Source: Oreocharis arfaki
Lineage: Eukaryota; Chordata; Aves; Passeriformes; Paramythiidae
Assembly: GCA_013398015.1 (NCBI GenBank)
Contig: VZRR01012901.1
Coordinates: forward strand, 124,001 to 188,000
Direction: 5' to 3'
DNA: 64,000 nucleotides
Every line of letters starts with the position of its first letter. The first letter of the stretch is position 1. The notes under the pieces are model-generated. The model was not told the origin of the DNA. It did no database searches and saw only the letters and a program-made list of their open reading frames with translations. Both the position numbers and the translations under genes were made by a program. Shown in pieces: positions 26,501-40,631 of this stretch.

Positions 26501-27969
26501 CAGTGGTGTAACTTAACCTTTCTCTACAATTTTTCGCTTGTTGGCGAATCTTTTCCATAGGGGCTGGGTGACCCTTCATTTTATGCCAGGCTCAGCTTCT
26601 TGTGTGGTGTCTGAGCTCCCAGGAACAGATCAATTTGTGGCCGCTGAAAACACCCTGCCACATTAGCATATTCCTGCAACGTATGCTCCAAGGGTGTTTC
26701 TTTGCAGAGAAGCCTCTCTAAAGATAGCGTCGTGAAGTTCTGTGTTGTCAACCAGGGACACTTGATCTAAAAAACAACATTTGATACACAGACAAGGTTT
26801 GCAAGTGCCATCTGGATTCTGGAAGATGAGCTAGGTTGTCTCTGTTTTGCATACACTCACCAGGAAAAAAAAAAAGTGTGTGCAGGCGGATGAATTCTTC
26901 ACAATCACCTGAGCAGAAGTGTTTAGTCCACATGAATGTCCTCAGTGACATGGGACACCGCTGTAATGCCATACCACTGGGTATCATGTCCCTGTGGACC
27001 TTCTTAGGGTGCTGGAAACAGTTCTGTAGTTTAGTGATGTATTATTGAAACCCACGTGGAATCAATTGAAATTCTCTAACACCAGTAATATTTTAGTCTC
27101 CTATCCAGCATACTGCAAGGCAGAACCTGCAAATGGTGCAAAGCCCTGCAGAAATGGGCATCTTTTTAGGGAGGTGGGAATGCAGGGAACACACATGTCT
27201 TTTTCTGGCTTCAGTTCTGCCTGGTGGAGGGGCTGTCCTCAAACCCATGCCAGCGCTGAGAGAAACCTGAACACCATGAAAACCTGAAGTAGCCCTGGGT
27301 TGAACAGCGAGCTCCCTGTCCACATCTTCCCAGGGCTTATAGAATGTATTTTCCTTCAAGGCCTGTTTCTTGACTTTCTAGTTATCCTCTCATATGCAAA
27401 TCTAATTTGCCTAATGGGCTGGTGAGTGTAATTGAAAGGCAGCCTGCACTTACATGATAGTGAAAAGTCTCACCTGTGCCCAGGCACAGATGGGGCTCTG
27501 CCTCACTGCTGCATCATTAGAGGAAATTTATAGGCACTGTGTCACAGGCTTTGCTGTGACCAGGGGAGGAAAACAGCAGTCCGGAACAGACTTGGGATTT
27601 TTCTGGGTTGTTTTGTGCCCTGGTCTAGCAATTTTGGCAATTGAGCTTTTTGAGGTTTTGTCTTTTTCCCATGCTCCAGTTGATAGGGAGCAGGTTAATG
27701 CAGGTTACTGGTGACTACTTGAGGACAACCCTAAGAATGATGAGTTGGAAAGTCTTGTCTGTGCTGTGTAGCAGTGTGATGGGTTGAAAGCAAGTGCACC
27801 AGCAGCTGAGCCAACCTTCACTCTCCAGTCCCTGTGCATCACTGCATCTCCAGAGGTTATCCATGGAAGTTCTCCACCTCTGCTGCCCACGAGAGGAGGG
27901 GAAAGAGGCATAGCAGAAACAGTCACTGCTGTGCCTCCATCTCTGCTGGGATCGTTCCCTGAACAGACC

Positions 27970-28116
27970 AAGAAGTTGTGGATCTCCCGTCCCTGGCAGT
28001 GTTCGTGTCCCAGTTGGACAGGGCTTGAAGTAACCTGGTCTGGTGGAAGGTGTTCAAGAGGTTGGAACAGGGTGATCTTTAAGATCCCTTCCAACCCAAA
28101 CCATTCCATGATTCTA
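27970..28116 (+). repeat. CR1 LINE 3'-end fragment
   Basis: AGAAGTTGTGGATC, GTTGGACAGGGCTTG, GATCCCTTCCAACCCAAACC and CATGATTCTA are standard CR1 3' blocks in order. Confidence 0.9.
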
Positions 28117-28644
28117 GATAGTGAACCTCGATGGTTCTCCTGTCCATCCCGACCACTCTGTGCCTGGACTCTGCAGGAGATGCTGGCTCATGGTGCTCCA
28201 GGTGTGTAGGGGCCCCTCTACATCATCAGGCCCCTACACCCCTCCAAAACACACCCCTAAATGCATTCTTCCTGTGCTTCCAGCTCTGTGGGATGGTGGA
28301 AAGTTCCCACATACTGGTCAGGCTTGGGGCACAGAGGAAGAGCAATTTGTGTAGTGATGTGAGGAGTATTTTTAAGAGGCAGAATTATCGTCTTGGCAGG
28401 GCTCCTGTGTGTGCCATTGATGGCAAGGCCTATTAGCTGGGCAGCACGGAATGCACTTAGCGCCCAAGTGAATGAAGTGAGCTCTCCACAGAGCCAGGGA
28501 GCTGGGGAGTCATTAGTGAAGCTTGGCTACCTCAGGAATATCAGCAAGGCAGTGAGAAGGGTGTTGATGCGGGCAGCACTGCCAGCACCGTGCCAGGGCT
28601 GCCTGGGAAAGCCACCCTGGCTGTGGGGCAAGGGACACTCCTGG

Positions 28645-28920
28645 TCACAGAATCTCAGGGTGGGTCAGATTGGAAAGGACCACAATGGGGCTTCTGGTCC
28701 CACATCCCTGCTCCAGCTGGGTCATCCCAGAGCACAGGGCACAGGGTTGTGTCCAGACAGTTCTGGAATACCACCAGTGAGGGAGATATTTGCCCTCTCT
28801 GGGCAATCCCACACAATAAAGAAGTTCTTCTTCATGTTCAGGTGGAACTTCCTGGGCATCAGTTCCTGCTTGTTCCTCTTGTCCCGATAGAGCAGAGTCT
28901 GGTTCCTGGTCTGACCCTTC
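28645..28920 (-). repeat. Diverged CR1-type fragment, inverted
   Basis: Starts TCACAGAATCTCAGGGTGGG and TTGGAAAGGACC, then runs through AAGAAGTTCTTCTTCATGTT to CTTGTCCCGATAGAGCAGAG. This is the antisense layout of a CR1 subfamily different from the others here. The right border is uncertain and may extend further. Confidence 0.7.
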
Positions 28921-31900
28921 CCTTCAGACACTGACAGATGGATGGAGCCCCCTCTGGCACTTGTAGGAGGTTGTAATTAATGAGGATGAAAGAGACTTCC
29001 CAAACCTTTCAGAAGTTCCTCCTTGATTTCTTGGACAACTTGCCCAGTTTTGGATAAAGTCTGGTGGAACTTTAGCCCTGGAGCTGGCTGGCAGTGGTGA
29101 GCCCCTGCTCTTCAGCCTCCATCCAGAGAAGGGAGACTCCATGTTAGACTTTGCTTTATATTTGGAAATAGTGTGACTTCAGGGACCCAAGGGGGATGTT
29201 CTTCTGTAGCCTTCCTTGATTGCTTCATTTTGGGTTTGTGGTAGAACTTGGTTAGTGGTTTGTTTTGCACTGGATTTGGTTTTTGTTTTCTTTTTGCAAA
29301 AATGACCATTATTTTCATCTAAACTGGTCTCTCTGACTGTGAGCTTGGGGGCTGCTTCCTTCTCCAGATGGTCAGGATTTGTACCTGGTCTGTGCTTAAC
29401 AAACAGGTTTGTTGCTAGTTTGGTTTTTTCCTAGTTTAATATAGGCTTTTTTAATAGCTTTGGGTGTCCTTGGTATTATTTGTGCCTCTCTGTGGTCACA
29501 TTGGTTGTTATGGATTAACTGTGGTTTTCTGCCTTGAGATCTCACTTCTTTCCGAAGTGACCTTGCTTTTTTTAATTGCTGTTATTTACAGTTATTGGTA
29601 GTGGTGCTTGAGCTGCTGGCACTGGTGCTTTGAGTCTGCCTGGTATGCAGAGACTTTTTCATCCCAGTTTGTGTTTTACTCATTTTGAGTACTCTCTTAC
29701 TCACTGGATACCCTAACCCTTAAACCCCAGACCTGCTCTTCCTGTTCTCATTAGCCCAGATCTCTATGTGCTCAGTGATATTTGTAATGCTCTAAGAAAT
29801 CCAGATTTGCTCAGTACTGGTTGTTTTCTGAGGTCACTGCTGGTTTTAAGGTTGATTTATAGTGTTGGGGACTAAACCATCAAGCAGCAGGGTTTGGAAG
29901 ATGGAGGACAGCAAGAGGGATGTCTTCTTAAGTGGTTTTAAAGCTCAACTTAAACCTCCTCCTGTATGTCTTTAGTAATCAGGTTTAAAGCTCCCAAATC
30001 TTCAGTTACTGGGTGATTTTAAAGTGGGTTCGAATTAATCCTTTTATTTTAAATGATTTAATGATTTTCAGACTGTTCGCCTTTTTCCTTGTGTTGCAAA
30101 AAACCTCCGAGGTGCTCCGGGCTGTCTCTGCCCTGCTGTATAGATCCCTGGGGTGTGCCAGGTGGAGCGGTGTGGCAGTGGGGACCTGTCCAAGTCACGG
30201 ACAGGGCCTGTGTTTGTTGTACCCAGTGAGGCGGGATCACAGTGGAGGTGCAATCCCATCTCAGAGATGCCCAGGGAAAAGGACACGTTTGCGCAGACAA
30301 GGCTGTCTCTCCCGAAGGAGCTGCTGCGGCTGAAGGATTTCTGAGTTCTCTGGTGACAAAAAACTTGAGTAAACCTTGCTACCCTCATAACAATCTGTGT
30401 GAGCTTTTGTGCAGACCATTCACATCCCCATAAGAACTTGTCCTGCGTGTAGCCAAACTTATTCCAGCAGCTAACTGGGAGCAGAGGCACAAAGATCTGA
30501 AGTGCCAGGAGCTGTGGGATTGGGATCTGAGCTCACCTGGTACTGTGATAAGGGGTGTCACACCATCCCTCAGCTGCTCGGGGGTAAAAATGCACCAGGA
30601 AGTACAGTGTCCTCTGCTTGATGGGATACTTTTCTCGGAGGAAATTCCCAAAATGATTGTCCTTGGAGAGGCAGGGTTTCATCCCACAGTGAGCAGAGCG
30701 GGACCCCTGGTGGGAAGCCTTCAGCAAAGGGGCTCATTGTGCTGACCCAGAAACAGCATCCTTCTCAGCATCTCCTAAATTTCTCATGGAATTGGTTAGA
30801 AAATGCCCTCCTTTTCCACAACTTTTCCTGCTGAAACTGAGAGCTGGGATATAAAACACCAGGCAGTGAAAACAGAGGGTCGCTGACCTGGTGACCATCA
30901 CTTTTGGGATGAACCAGACTCATAGTGTGGAAGCTGCAGGATTCCCCTGGAAGGGGTTTCTCCTGGGAATGCCAGAGCTGCAGTACTCACCTGGATTTCT
31001 TGGAGCAGCTCAGCAGGGAGTAGGGCAGTGCTGCAGAGTGGGAGCTGTGGCCTCACTGGGTGTGCTGCACTGGTGGCTGTTAGCTCCTGTTGGGATCTGC
31101 TCTGTGCTCATTGCTCTTTGCTCAGCTCTTTTGTTAAAGGGTAAAGTTGGACAGTGAGGAGGCTCAGGGTCCTAAATGGAGTTTCTGGAATGGTGGTGGG
31201 ATGAATTTGTGGCTCAAATCTCTTCTGATAGATTTTTAAGCCACAAACGCTGCTCGGACACCTCTAATTGCAGCATCTATGCGAGAGGCTCTTGTGCAGG
31301 AGAAGCTGCAGAGCAGCCAGAACCCTCTGGGACTGCTCCCCTTGGGTGAGACAGCCCTGTAGCAGCCTCCCTGAGGCTCCTCCAGAGCCCAGCAAGGGCT
31401 GCAGTGGTGGTGGCCCCATGCTGACTCCATGGAGAGCTGTGGATTCCCTGGGCAGTTCCTTGGGTCATTCCTAACTCCCGTAGCTCTGCTTTTCCCAAGC
31501 CTGTTTAAATCAGTGGATGCATTCCTGTTGACTGTTCGGAGCTGCAGAGAGGCCCTCGGAGCTAATTAGTAATTAGAGGATGCCAATTAACAATGGTTCC
31601 CCAGGCTCTGCTGCTTTGCTGGTACTGCTGGGTCAGAGAAGGAGGGAACAAAATGGAGCCCAGTGCAAATGTGTTTCATCTGGAGAGCAGGAGGGTGGAG
31701 CTGCTTGTTAAATGGCCAGCAATCCAAGTTTTAAAAGGATTTATGAGGGCTAGATAAAATCATGTCCCAAAGGCTGTCTTGAAGCCTCTGTTAAGGTGGA
31801 AAATGCTTTCTAAACTTAGAGCTTGTTTCAATGTGTTTCCCCTCTTTTGGACCTCCCAAAATTTTACAGGTACAAAAGTTTCAGTTTTATTTACTCCATG

Positions 31901-34900
31901 GTGTTTAGCCTAAGCAGAATGAAAAACAGATTTGCACTCCCAAAATCACAGTGCTTAGTTGTTCTTCTGTATAACCTGTGGATTATACGCCTGCCCACCT
32001 CCGGAAATGTGGTCCCTAAACTGTGGCAGAGTTTAAAGAATGCTCCTAAGGGAAACAGACTTTTGCTGCCATTGCCAGGGGAGTCTTGGTCATTTAACCA
32101 TGAGTTTCCCTCTTGTTGGATCACTTCTTACTCTCTGGTGTAAACTTGGTGTTCACTGGACCCCAGAGGGGCAAATCTATGGCCTTGATGCTTTGGGCAG
32201 GGAGCAATTTCAGACCTTTTGGGGTGTAACCCCTTAAAGCCAACTCTTAAAATTACTTTTTCTGTCTAAAGAGTAGCTGAGATGGTAAAAGTGCCACTTT
32301 TATTTTCTTTTTTTTTTATATAAGCATGATTAACTCAAGTCTTGCTTTCACTCTGCACAGCATTTATAGTAAGTAAAACTCAAGCTCTCTTTTGCCCTGA
32401 CGTCTCATTTCCCCACATGGAGAAGCCCTGCAAAATAATCATTAAATTAAAAAAAAAGAAATCTTTGATAGCAGGCTGTTGCTCCAAGCCTTTCTCCATG
32501 GTATCCCTTCTGTACGTGTTGTGTCTGGGCTCCACCAGCCTCGGGAGCCGTTAATCTTCCTGGTGTTTTCTTCCCTGCGGCAAATGAGACACAGATGTTC
32601 CCATCTGGAAACTTTGCTCCCGCCACCGTTGTTTCGCTCGGAGTCAGAGGCTTTGGAGAGCACTGCAGCAGGCTGAGACTTTTAAGAACTAATTTTTTGC
32701 CATGATTGTGATAATTGCCTGTTTGATATCTGTAACTGCTTTCATTTTTCATTCCGAGTGCTTTAACCCAAGGAGTAAATAGTGCAGAGGAGGAAATATT
32801 TCTTAATATTGTTATAGGAGTGGGTGATTTAAAAAAAAAATAGTCTTGATTCTGTAATGTTTAAATGGAACAATGAATTAATGAAAAGGTACCAAAATAC
32901 TTAACAGTAACTAAGCAAATGAATTAGTGAGCAACTCTGGCTTTGCTGAGTGCCCTGTCCCAGGTTATAACCCAGCCAATAGGGTGGTTTGGAGAAGCTG
33001 GATCACTCCCCTCAATCCCCAAAGTGCTTCCTGTCCTAAAACTGCAATGCAGGCCTTGGTTTCCAGGAGTATGTTCTCCTGGGCTGTATTCCAGGAGTAT
33101 ATCCCTCCCTCCAGGGCAGCTGTCTGATGGGGGCAGAGCAATCAGCTGGTGAGGATGAGGAGGGTTCTGTGCCTTGGGGCACCATGGGCTCCCTGGCAGA
33201 GCTCACAGCATCCCTTTGAGACAGTGATGAGCAAAAGCTGCTGCCAGGGACATCAAGGGATGGACTTGGGTCCCCAAAACTTATTTGTAGGGATGGTAGT
33301 GGTGTGAGAATGGAATGGCTGCGGTGTTGTGGTTAGAGCAGCAACAGTTCCTGGGTGGAAATGGCTGTCAGTGCAGCTTTCCGAGTAACTATTCCCTGCC
33401 TCCTTCACGGAAAAGAGAGCAGGAGAGTGGGGATTACCACAACAGAGTGGTTTGTGTTCTTGTAGAAGCAAGATGAGCAGAATTTGGGGGCATCATATAC
33501 AAGGGCTCTGGGGCATGTTGGATGTGATAGTTTGTGGGATAAATCCTGCATCCATGGGTTTGATCCTGGCCTGAGTCCATGGCCTCAGAGGAAAGCAGAG
33601 CTCTGGAGGCAGGAATGCCATGCAGGCAGGTTGGTGCTGATGGGTCTGACATGGCCATGGCACAGGCAGAGCTGGAGCTGCAGCTGCCTTGTCTGGGTGG
33701 GAACTGCTCCGAAATCCAACCTGTGCTACCACTGAGTTTGTAGAGCCAGGCACATTAATAGGATTTTATAAAAATCACTGAAGGGCATGATGGATAAAGA
33801 TCTGCAGTCTGCCTTCAGGAATAAATTATTAATCTTATTTCCCTTATTAACTGCTTTCTGGACTGCTTGCAAATGATAACATACTTTGCTCTTTCAAGTT
33901 CTTCTATCTGAGTTTCACATTGAATTGAGATTTAAAGTGAAACAGCTGTGTGTGGGAGAGGACTAGATGGCAAGGGAGATACACGCGTTTATTTTTGATT
34001 TATAAAATGCCTATCCCGGGCTCAGCAGCTCCCTCCTGTGTGATGCAAGGCTCTCCTGCGAGGGGCCAAGCCCTCTCCACTCCCACAGCATCTTACAGCT
34101 CAGGAGCCGGCATGAGCCATGAACCCGAGCTAAACAGGGTAAAAATAGGCTGATCACATGGAGTAGAGGAAGTATCTGTGCAGTAACATGAGTTACCCAC
34201 TGCCACAGCTGCTATAGTATCATCTTGGCCAGCTCCATGGCATGGAGGGAGGAGGATGGAGAAGGCCCTTGTGTGACCAGCGCTTGCTGGTGACCCGGTT
34301 ATGCCACACACTTGTGTCCCTCAGTTCCAGTTGTAAATCACCTTTTGTTGGCTCAAGCAAAGAAAAACCTCTAGAAACCACCCCACATACAAATAAATGT
34401 CAATATTCGTATAGAGAAGTCATCTTGACTACAAACCTCCCAGCATCTCACTCTCCTCCAAATTGGGGCAGACCCAACCATCCTTTTTTTCCAAAAGCTG
34501 CTGTATTGGCTGCCTTGTTCCTGATGCTTATCTTCAGTCTTCCCCCTTCATTGCTTTTTGGTGCAGCGATGCTGCAAAAAGATAAAATGCTTCTTTTCCC
34601 TTGATGATGTGATTTGAGTTTGAGCTTGGGGGAAGCTATCTGGAAGCAGGTGAGGGAGGGAATTGTGGTGGAGAAGCCATAAATGGCATCTTCTGGAAGC
34701 CTGAGTAATGATGCTTTTGATTTGCATGTAGATCATCTCTCATCTGCATGCCTTGGAGAACTGCAGAGGTGCTCTACAGATGGCTTAGAGCCATCAAGGG
34801 GAGGGAAAGGCAACCTTGGAGCAGAGGAAAGATGTTAATAAAATTTAAATGTAATTCTTCCCATTTCTCAGTTCCTAAATGTGAAAAATATTAGCTTGGT

Positions 34901-35189
34901 GGAGACTGAAAACAGATGGTGAGCAGTTGGAGCAGATAAGCATGTTATTCAAAATAAACATTCGCCAAAGCTGGGGAGGTGGCGAACCATATTTCATTTC
35001 ACCCTATTTACATTATCAGGTCAGGTTACACTGATGCTGCCTCTCGTCTGCATTCAGACAATCAACAGGGACCCTGTTACGAGCCAACTGCAGTGCGTCC
35101 TCCTCACTGGGGATGTCGGGGCTGGCATAGGTGGGCTTGGGCATTTCCCTGGCCTTTTCTCTGGGATGATACACTGAGCTACTTGTAAA

Positions 35190-35235
35190 ATTACAGAATA
35201 GTTTGGGTCAGAAGGGGCTGTTAAAGGTCTGTCCC
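35190..35235 (-). repeat. Possible CR1 remnant
   Basis: TTACAGAATAGTTTGGGTCA followed by GAAGGGGC resembles the CR1 antisense 3' end, but only about 45 bp match and they are diverged. Confidence 0.45.
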
Positions 35236-38200
35236 TCCTTCGTTTCCCTTTTTCCAATGGCCTCTCTATCCACTTAGCCAAGTTTGGCATTGCTTTATCT
35301 TAAACCAGGAACTCTGATCCATGTAAACAATGGGGAAAGAAGTTCCAAGGACTGTTTGTAGGAAGCGGTAATTTTGCTGACTTGTAGGCAATCTATAATT
35401 CATACCTCCAGTCCGAGTGCCTACCTGAGGTGTCAGGGCCAGTGGAAAGAGAGGTGTGGTTGGAGTGTGGCTGATCTCTCTGGCTTTGGGGAATGTTTTG
35501 GGATAGCTGGATTGCCTTTGGGGTGTCTGTTTGTCCACTGGCTCCAGAACAAGCTCAGACCTGGCTCGTGGGTGACCAAAGAATTTTTCCTGCTGGCCCT
35601 AACCTTGGCTGCTGTTACTGGGACAGTCCCTTGCTCTCAAGAGACAGGTATGAATTTGAGGCTTTTAACTTTTTTAGGTGAGGAGAGGCTTTTTAGGTTA
35701 TTGATATGTTCTGCCTCTTCTAGATGAAAGCTGAAAACATCTGCTTTGATTAAGCCTCTTCTTTCTGTCTGAAACTGTTACACGCTTTCCCTCCTGAGAC
35801 TGAACCACTGGGCAAACCCTTGTACACAGCCTTTTGCTCAGAAAGTATCTTTGCTAATTTACAGGTTTGCAATGTAATCTCTTAGTGGTCAAAGCTTTAC
35901 TGACAAGGTCTGATTTTGTGCCTGTTCTCTGTCCTGCAAGCTGCCAAAGGGAAAAGCAAACCCTTACCTGGGCATAGCTGCTGGTGTTGCAGGGCTGTCT
36001 CATGTCTCATGTGGTTTTCTCTTATTTCTTCCAAGATATTTCACAGTTTGACTTCTACAGAAAGCTGGAGAGCTCAAGTCTGGCGCATGGGTTGGCGAGA
36101 CACAGTTCAGACTCTTTGCAGCTTATTTACAAATGAGAGCTCCAAAGTCACTCCCAGGGCAGGCAGGTTCCTTCCTCCTTAACTCTCGTGCCAGGGAATC
36201 AAGGGGACTCCTATCTGTGCATCGGGAATGGCTTGAAGATATCCACATTCCTGCTGTAGGGGCCCTCCAAACAGCCAGCCACAGGCTTTAAATCCATGTC
36301 GTGTGAGTGAGGAGGAAAGGCTTTGCTGTCTCGAGCTGACAGCAGGGTTTAAACCTGCACACATTCCATGTGCTCACACAGGGAAGTGACTGGATTAAAT
36401 TGTGCCCATGCAGACACTACAGTGTAAATTCATATAAAGCATCCACATTTTCTGCACTGTAGCAGTGGCTCTTCCTCTCTTCCCTTGGTCTCAGCAAATC
36501 CAGGGCTCTGCCATGGAATCAAGATTGAGGCTTTCTCTTGAGCACAGTGGAGCACCTCCTGATACTGCCTTGAACTAAATTTTGAACTTTGGGAAGAGGA
36601 CAAGGAGGAGACCCTTTGTGTCTGTCTGCCTCACTGTCACACTTCTCCAGTTCCTTATCTTGCCTTTTTGGGGAAGGTAACATCCAGTTCTCCACGTGTG
36701 CTGTTTTTACTTCTTTTTCATCACTTAGTTTATTCTCTAATTGCCGAAGGAATTTAAGGATTAATTTAAATTCCAGTGTACTTGAGATACTCCCTAACTT
36801 GTTGCTGGTTTTTTTTCTTGTGCCTTTTCCCTTTTTGCAAGCCCACAAGCATGAAGAGATTAATAAAGCAGCTCTTTTGTACAGTTTATAGTGCAAATAA
36901 ATGCTGGCCATTCGTCAGAGATTACCTGTCACAGCAACACTCTCTTTGTACTAAACACCGTAGATGGAAGACTTCTTTAAAGAAAATAAATAGGATGAAA
37001 TCTGTCTTGAGTTGGTGTTGAAACTGCCCCCTCTGAAATGTGCTGGGGTGCTGGAGAGCTGGGAATGCAGGAGTGGGACTTCTCTGAGAATTTGTTGAGA
37101 CCCCAGATTTTCTCTTACCATCTTGTCCTGTTGTCTCACTTTGCTCTTTCTGCTCTCCAGAAAGGAAAATCATCAGCTGCACTTAATCCTGACATATGTT
37201 CCTTTTTAATTTGTTACGCCAGGATGGGAACTGGAGCAGTGAAGGAAATCTGGTGCACACCAACAGCCAGAGCAGAGGCAGATGAACCCGGGGCCTGCAG
37301 CGTGTCAGGGAGGGAGGGCTCCAGGTGTAGTCACAGCTCTGGGGCTTTCTAGTCTCTTGCACACCTGTGCTCCTTAAATGGGACACATGAATATATAGGG
37401 CAAGAGCACAGCCTGCAGCTGCCAGCAGCTCGAGTGTCTGAGATCTCTAACTCAGCGCTGCGAAATCTGTGCTGCAGAGCCCGCCACTGTTGGGAGGAGA
37501 TGGAATTCTTGCATGGAGCCAAGACTAAAACAGCATCTCATTGGGTTTTGTTCTCTCTGAGTAATCTTCCCATGTGAAATTCCAGTGTGTCTGAGGCTGG
37601 GAAGGCAGCTCACCCACCCAGGTGTCCACCTTGCTGCCGCCTCTTTCCCTGGTTACCCTGGCCAGGTCTTCGGGCAAAGCTGAGCACGTGTCACTGCAAA
37701 GTTTGGACACTTGGCAGCCAAAGTGTTGTGCCGTAAACATGTCTGGCGTGCTCCTGCAGGCACTGCTTGAGAAGTAGCAATAGCATTTGGGTTTCTAATC
37801 CAGGTAAAGTTTGGAAGGAGGAGTTTTTGAAGGAAAACAGTGCAGTGTTTCCAGTTTGGGCAGGTGTCTTGCTCTGGTACTTGGAGCATTCAGTCATTGA
37901 TAATAATTATTCTTGTTAGAGTAACATCCAAAGTCTGTGATGGCATTTGACTCTTTAGGTGAGTGATACAGTTGAGTGACTTGCACACATTTTGATGAGC
38001 ATCCCTGCATCCTCCCTGTGCATCGGGAGGCAGCACTGAAAAGCTGCTCTTGGTGAGCCAGTAAATATTTCCAAGTGGTGGAAGTGAAAGAATGAGACTA
38101 GGAAGGCAGCCTTTCTCCAGGGAGCAGCTCACTGGCTCAGTTTTAGCCCCAGGTCAACTCAAGGCTGACTCAAGCCCTGGGTTGCAGCCTGGTTTGCTCA

Positions 38201-38905
38201 CATGATTCTCATTAAATGGATGTGTTTAGGCTAAAAATGAAGAGCTTCAGAAAGATGGTTTTTACCTGTATTTATAGATGCCCCAGGTCATTAGCAAGAA
38301 GCTTTTAAATTTAACAATCCTGTTTGCTTCTTGTTTGTTGGAGTGGGCTTGGAAAAGGTGTTGGCTTCTTGTGGGCTTCAGTTTTGGTGTCTCACACAGT
38401 AGCTGGTTTTATTTTGGGGTTATAAATTCCATGTGAAATTTATCTCCCTCCCTGTAAATTAACCAAATTAGTTCTGCCTTCTTAATGTGCCCTAGGAACA
38501 TTTTAGGAGGGAATTGGAGAAAACTTAAGAATTTTGTGCTCTCCAGAGTATCGCAATATCAGGTTGGCCGTGTACACCTGGGAAAGGGGGTTTCATGAGA
38601 AGAGGGAGAAGAGGAGGCAGGTGGGTGACAGTGGGTGCCTGGATGGTCATCAGGCAGCTGACACCAAGTGCTGGATAGGCACAATTAGTGCTGTTTTGAT
38701 AGAAAAATTTGGGTCATTAAGCAATGTTTCCCTTCCTTGCCTGGGTGAGGGAACCCAGACTTTTTGTGGTAGAAATACCCCTAACTTTGTGCACAAAATC
38801 AGCTCTCTCACTGTTCTGCTGCATTTCTTTAGAGAGGAAGGAAAGTCAGGGGTTTTCCCTGCTGATAAACTCACCTGCTGGAATAGGTGCCTATATGTAT
38901 AAATG

Positions 38906-38976
38906 ATGTCATATTCCTACATCAGTGCATGGGAATATGACATATTCATCTGAATATCATATTCATGCATGGGAAT
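38906..38976. repeat. Cluster of short inverted and direct repeats
   Basis: A perfect 12-bp inverted repeat has arms ATGTCATATTCC (38,906-38,917) and GGAATATGACAT (38,932-38,943) with a 14-nt loop. It is followed by ATATTCA/TGAATAT (38,942-38,948 and 38,951-38,957). Direct repeats are CATATTCAT (38,941 and 38,958) and TGCATGGGAAT (38,926 and 38,966). Confidence 0.85.
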
Positions 38977-40631
38977 GACAGGGAGAGTCTGCACATCAGG
39001 ATTCAATTGTATGGAAGTTGGACCACATGTATAGTAGTTTGCAGTTTGGGATTAATGTAGTTATTATATGTTAAAATTAATAGTTTCCCATGGCTTCAAT
39101 ATCTCCCCACTTCATGGGAGCAAAGCCTAGAATTTTTTCCTTTTCTTGAAAGCAGGCTTAGATAAATGAAGATACAAACTGGGACATGGGTTTTGTAGCT
39201 ATTGCAACCCAAGTTATTCCACCTTCACTGACAGGGTAGGAAAACATGGGGTTTCAGTGTGTATCATGCCTGCAAACAGCAGAAAGAAATGCTGGGAATA
39301 ATGAAGTTAATTTGTTACCTCACTGGCATTCCCCATGACTTGCCATAAGGAAAATAAATGAGGCAGCTCGGTGGCAGAGGAGGTGCTGGGGCTGACAGAG
39401 CAGATCCCAGGCAGCAACACAAGGATTCAGGTGCCAGTTTGTGTCTTCTCTGCTCTCGAAAGGAGCGTTTTTGTTGTTGGGAGTCGAGAAGTAGCAGGTT
39501 CGTGTTGTATTTCAGTGCAGAAGTTTGCCACCTATTCAGTGCTCTATGGCAATGCAGCATTTAATTGCTCTGCCTGGGCTCAAAAGCTGAGTTTCTTGCA
39601 GCTGACAGATACTGGTAAGAACTGTGGATAACAAATTCAGATGGTAGTGGTCCCAAGCCCAGCTCGCATCACTGGACAGGTGGAAGTTGAGTTGGGCTCC
39701 CTCACAGCCTGAGCTGGGGGTACAGCTGGACATGCTGGGGACTCGGCCATGTTCCTGGGTGGGACAAGCTGCTCACATCTCGTTAGTGAGTTAATTGGGG
39801 GGGGCGTGTTGCTTGAAGAGCAGGGAGTGGGGACCATCATCTCAGAGGGGTGATTTGTTTGGGGTCATGTGCACTAGAGGAGCTAGCAGTGCAATACAGA
39901 GCACCCCTGGAATTGGGATTGGCTCCCATGGGAGCTGTGCTTTGGAGAGCCTTAGGGTTTGTCTGCTGAGTTGTCTGCATTTTAAAAACCAAAAATACCC
40001 CAAAACACCCCTTCAAGAAAAAAGTGTCCCCCTATTACATTAGCGTGTTTCTTCCTTTTTTGTCTTGTGAAGCTGATCAGCCACTGGAGCTGGGAGTGTG
40101 GTCACACTGTTCCCCTGAGCTGGGACCTCGCTCAGAGGCTGGAAAGGAAGCTGCAGTTTGAGCTGGTGATAGATGAGACACTAGAGACTGCACACAGGAG
40201 AGGGGCTGTGAGTAGCTGATATCAGCTCATCTCTACAATCCCTGGCCCATTCCAGTCACTTCCGGCACAGCACAAATCCAGGTTCCCTGTTGCATGGCTT
40301 CCAGAGGCTGTGTTTCCTCTGGAAAGGCTCAGTGAGGTGTATGTGGGCACATCTGGGGCAGATCAGAGAGATCTTAAATGGGGACAAAGCAAATTGACAG
40401 AAATACTTCGAACAGCATCTTCGGGGGTGAGGAGATGGAGTCAGGAGGCTGGGGTGGTGAGCGTGACCCCGGGTGCCTGTCCTTCAGCTCGGGGCCGTGC
40501 AGAGCAGCATAGGAGCTATGGGTGACTTCCCCCAGCTCTTATCATCACCCTTGCAACTGTTCCTGGCGTGCTGGGCGGGGAAATGCATGTCAGTGACTGT
40601 CACTAAGCCTTGCCACCTTTTCTTGGTACAG

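Larger units (their letters stand above)
15035..27969. other. No gene recognised: noncoding, with GC/CpG patches
   Basis: Holds the patches at 19.1-19.8 and 23.2-23.6 kb, a CR1 tail at 16 kb and a pyrimidine tract at 23.65-23.72 kb. Open frames up to 262 codons (minus strand, 19,436-20,224) lie in GC-rich sequence and look non-protein in composition. Confidence 0.6.
28921..40631. other. No gene recognised: probable intron before CBFA2T2 exon A
   Basis: If an upstream first exon exists, this is its intron. 29,200-29,900 is T-rich on the + strand. The repeat cluster at 38.9 kb and a possible CR1 remnant at 35.2 kb are the only distinct features. Confidence 0.6.
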
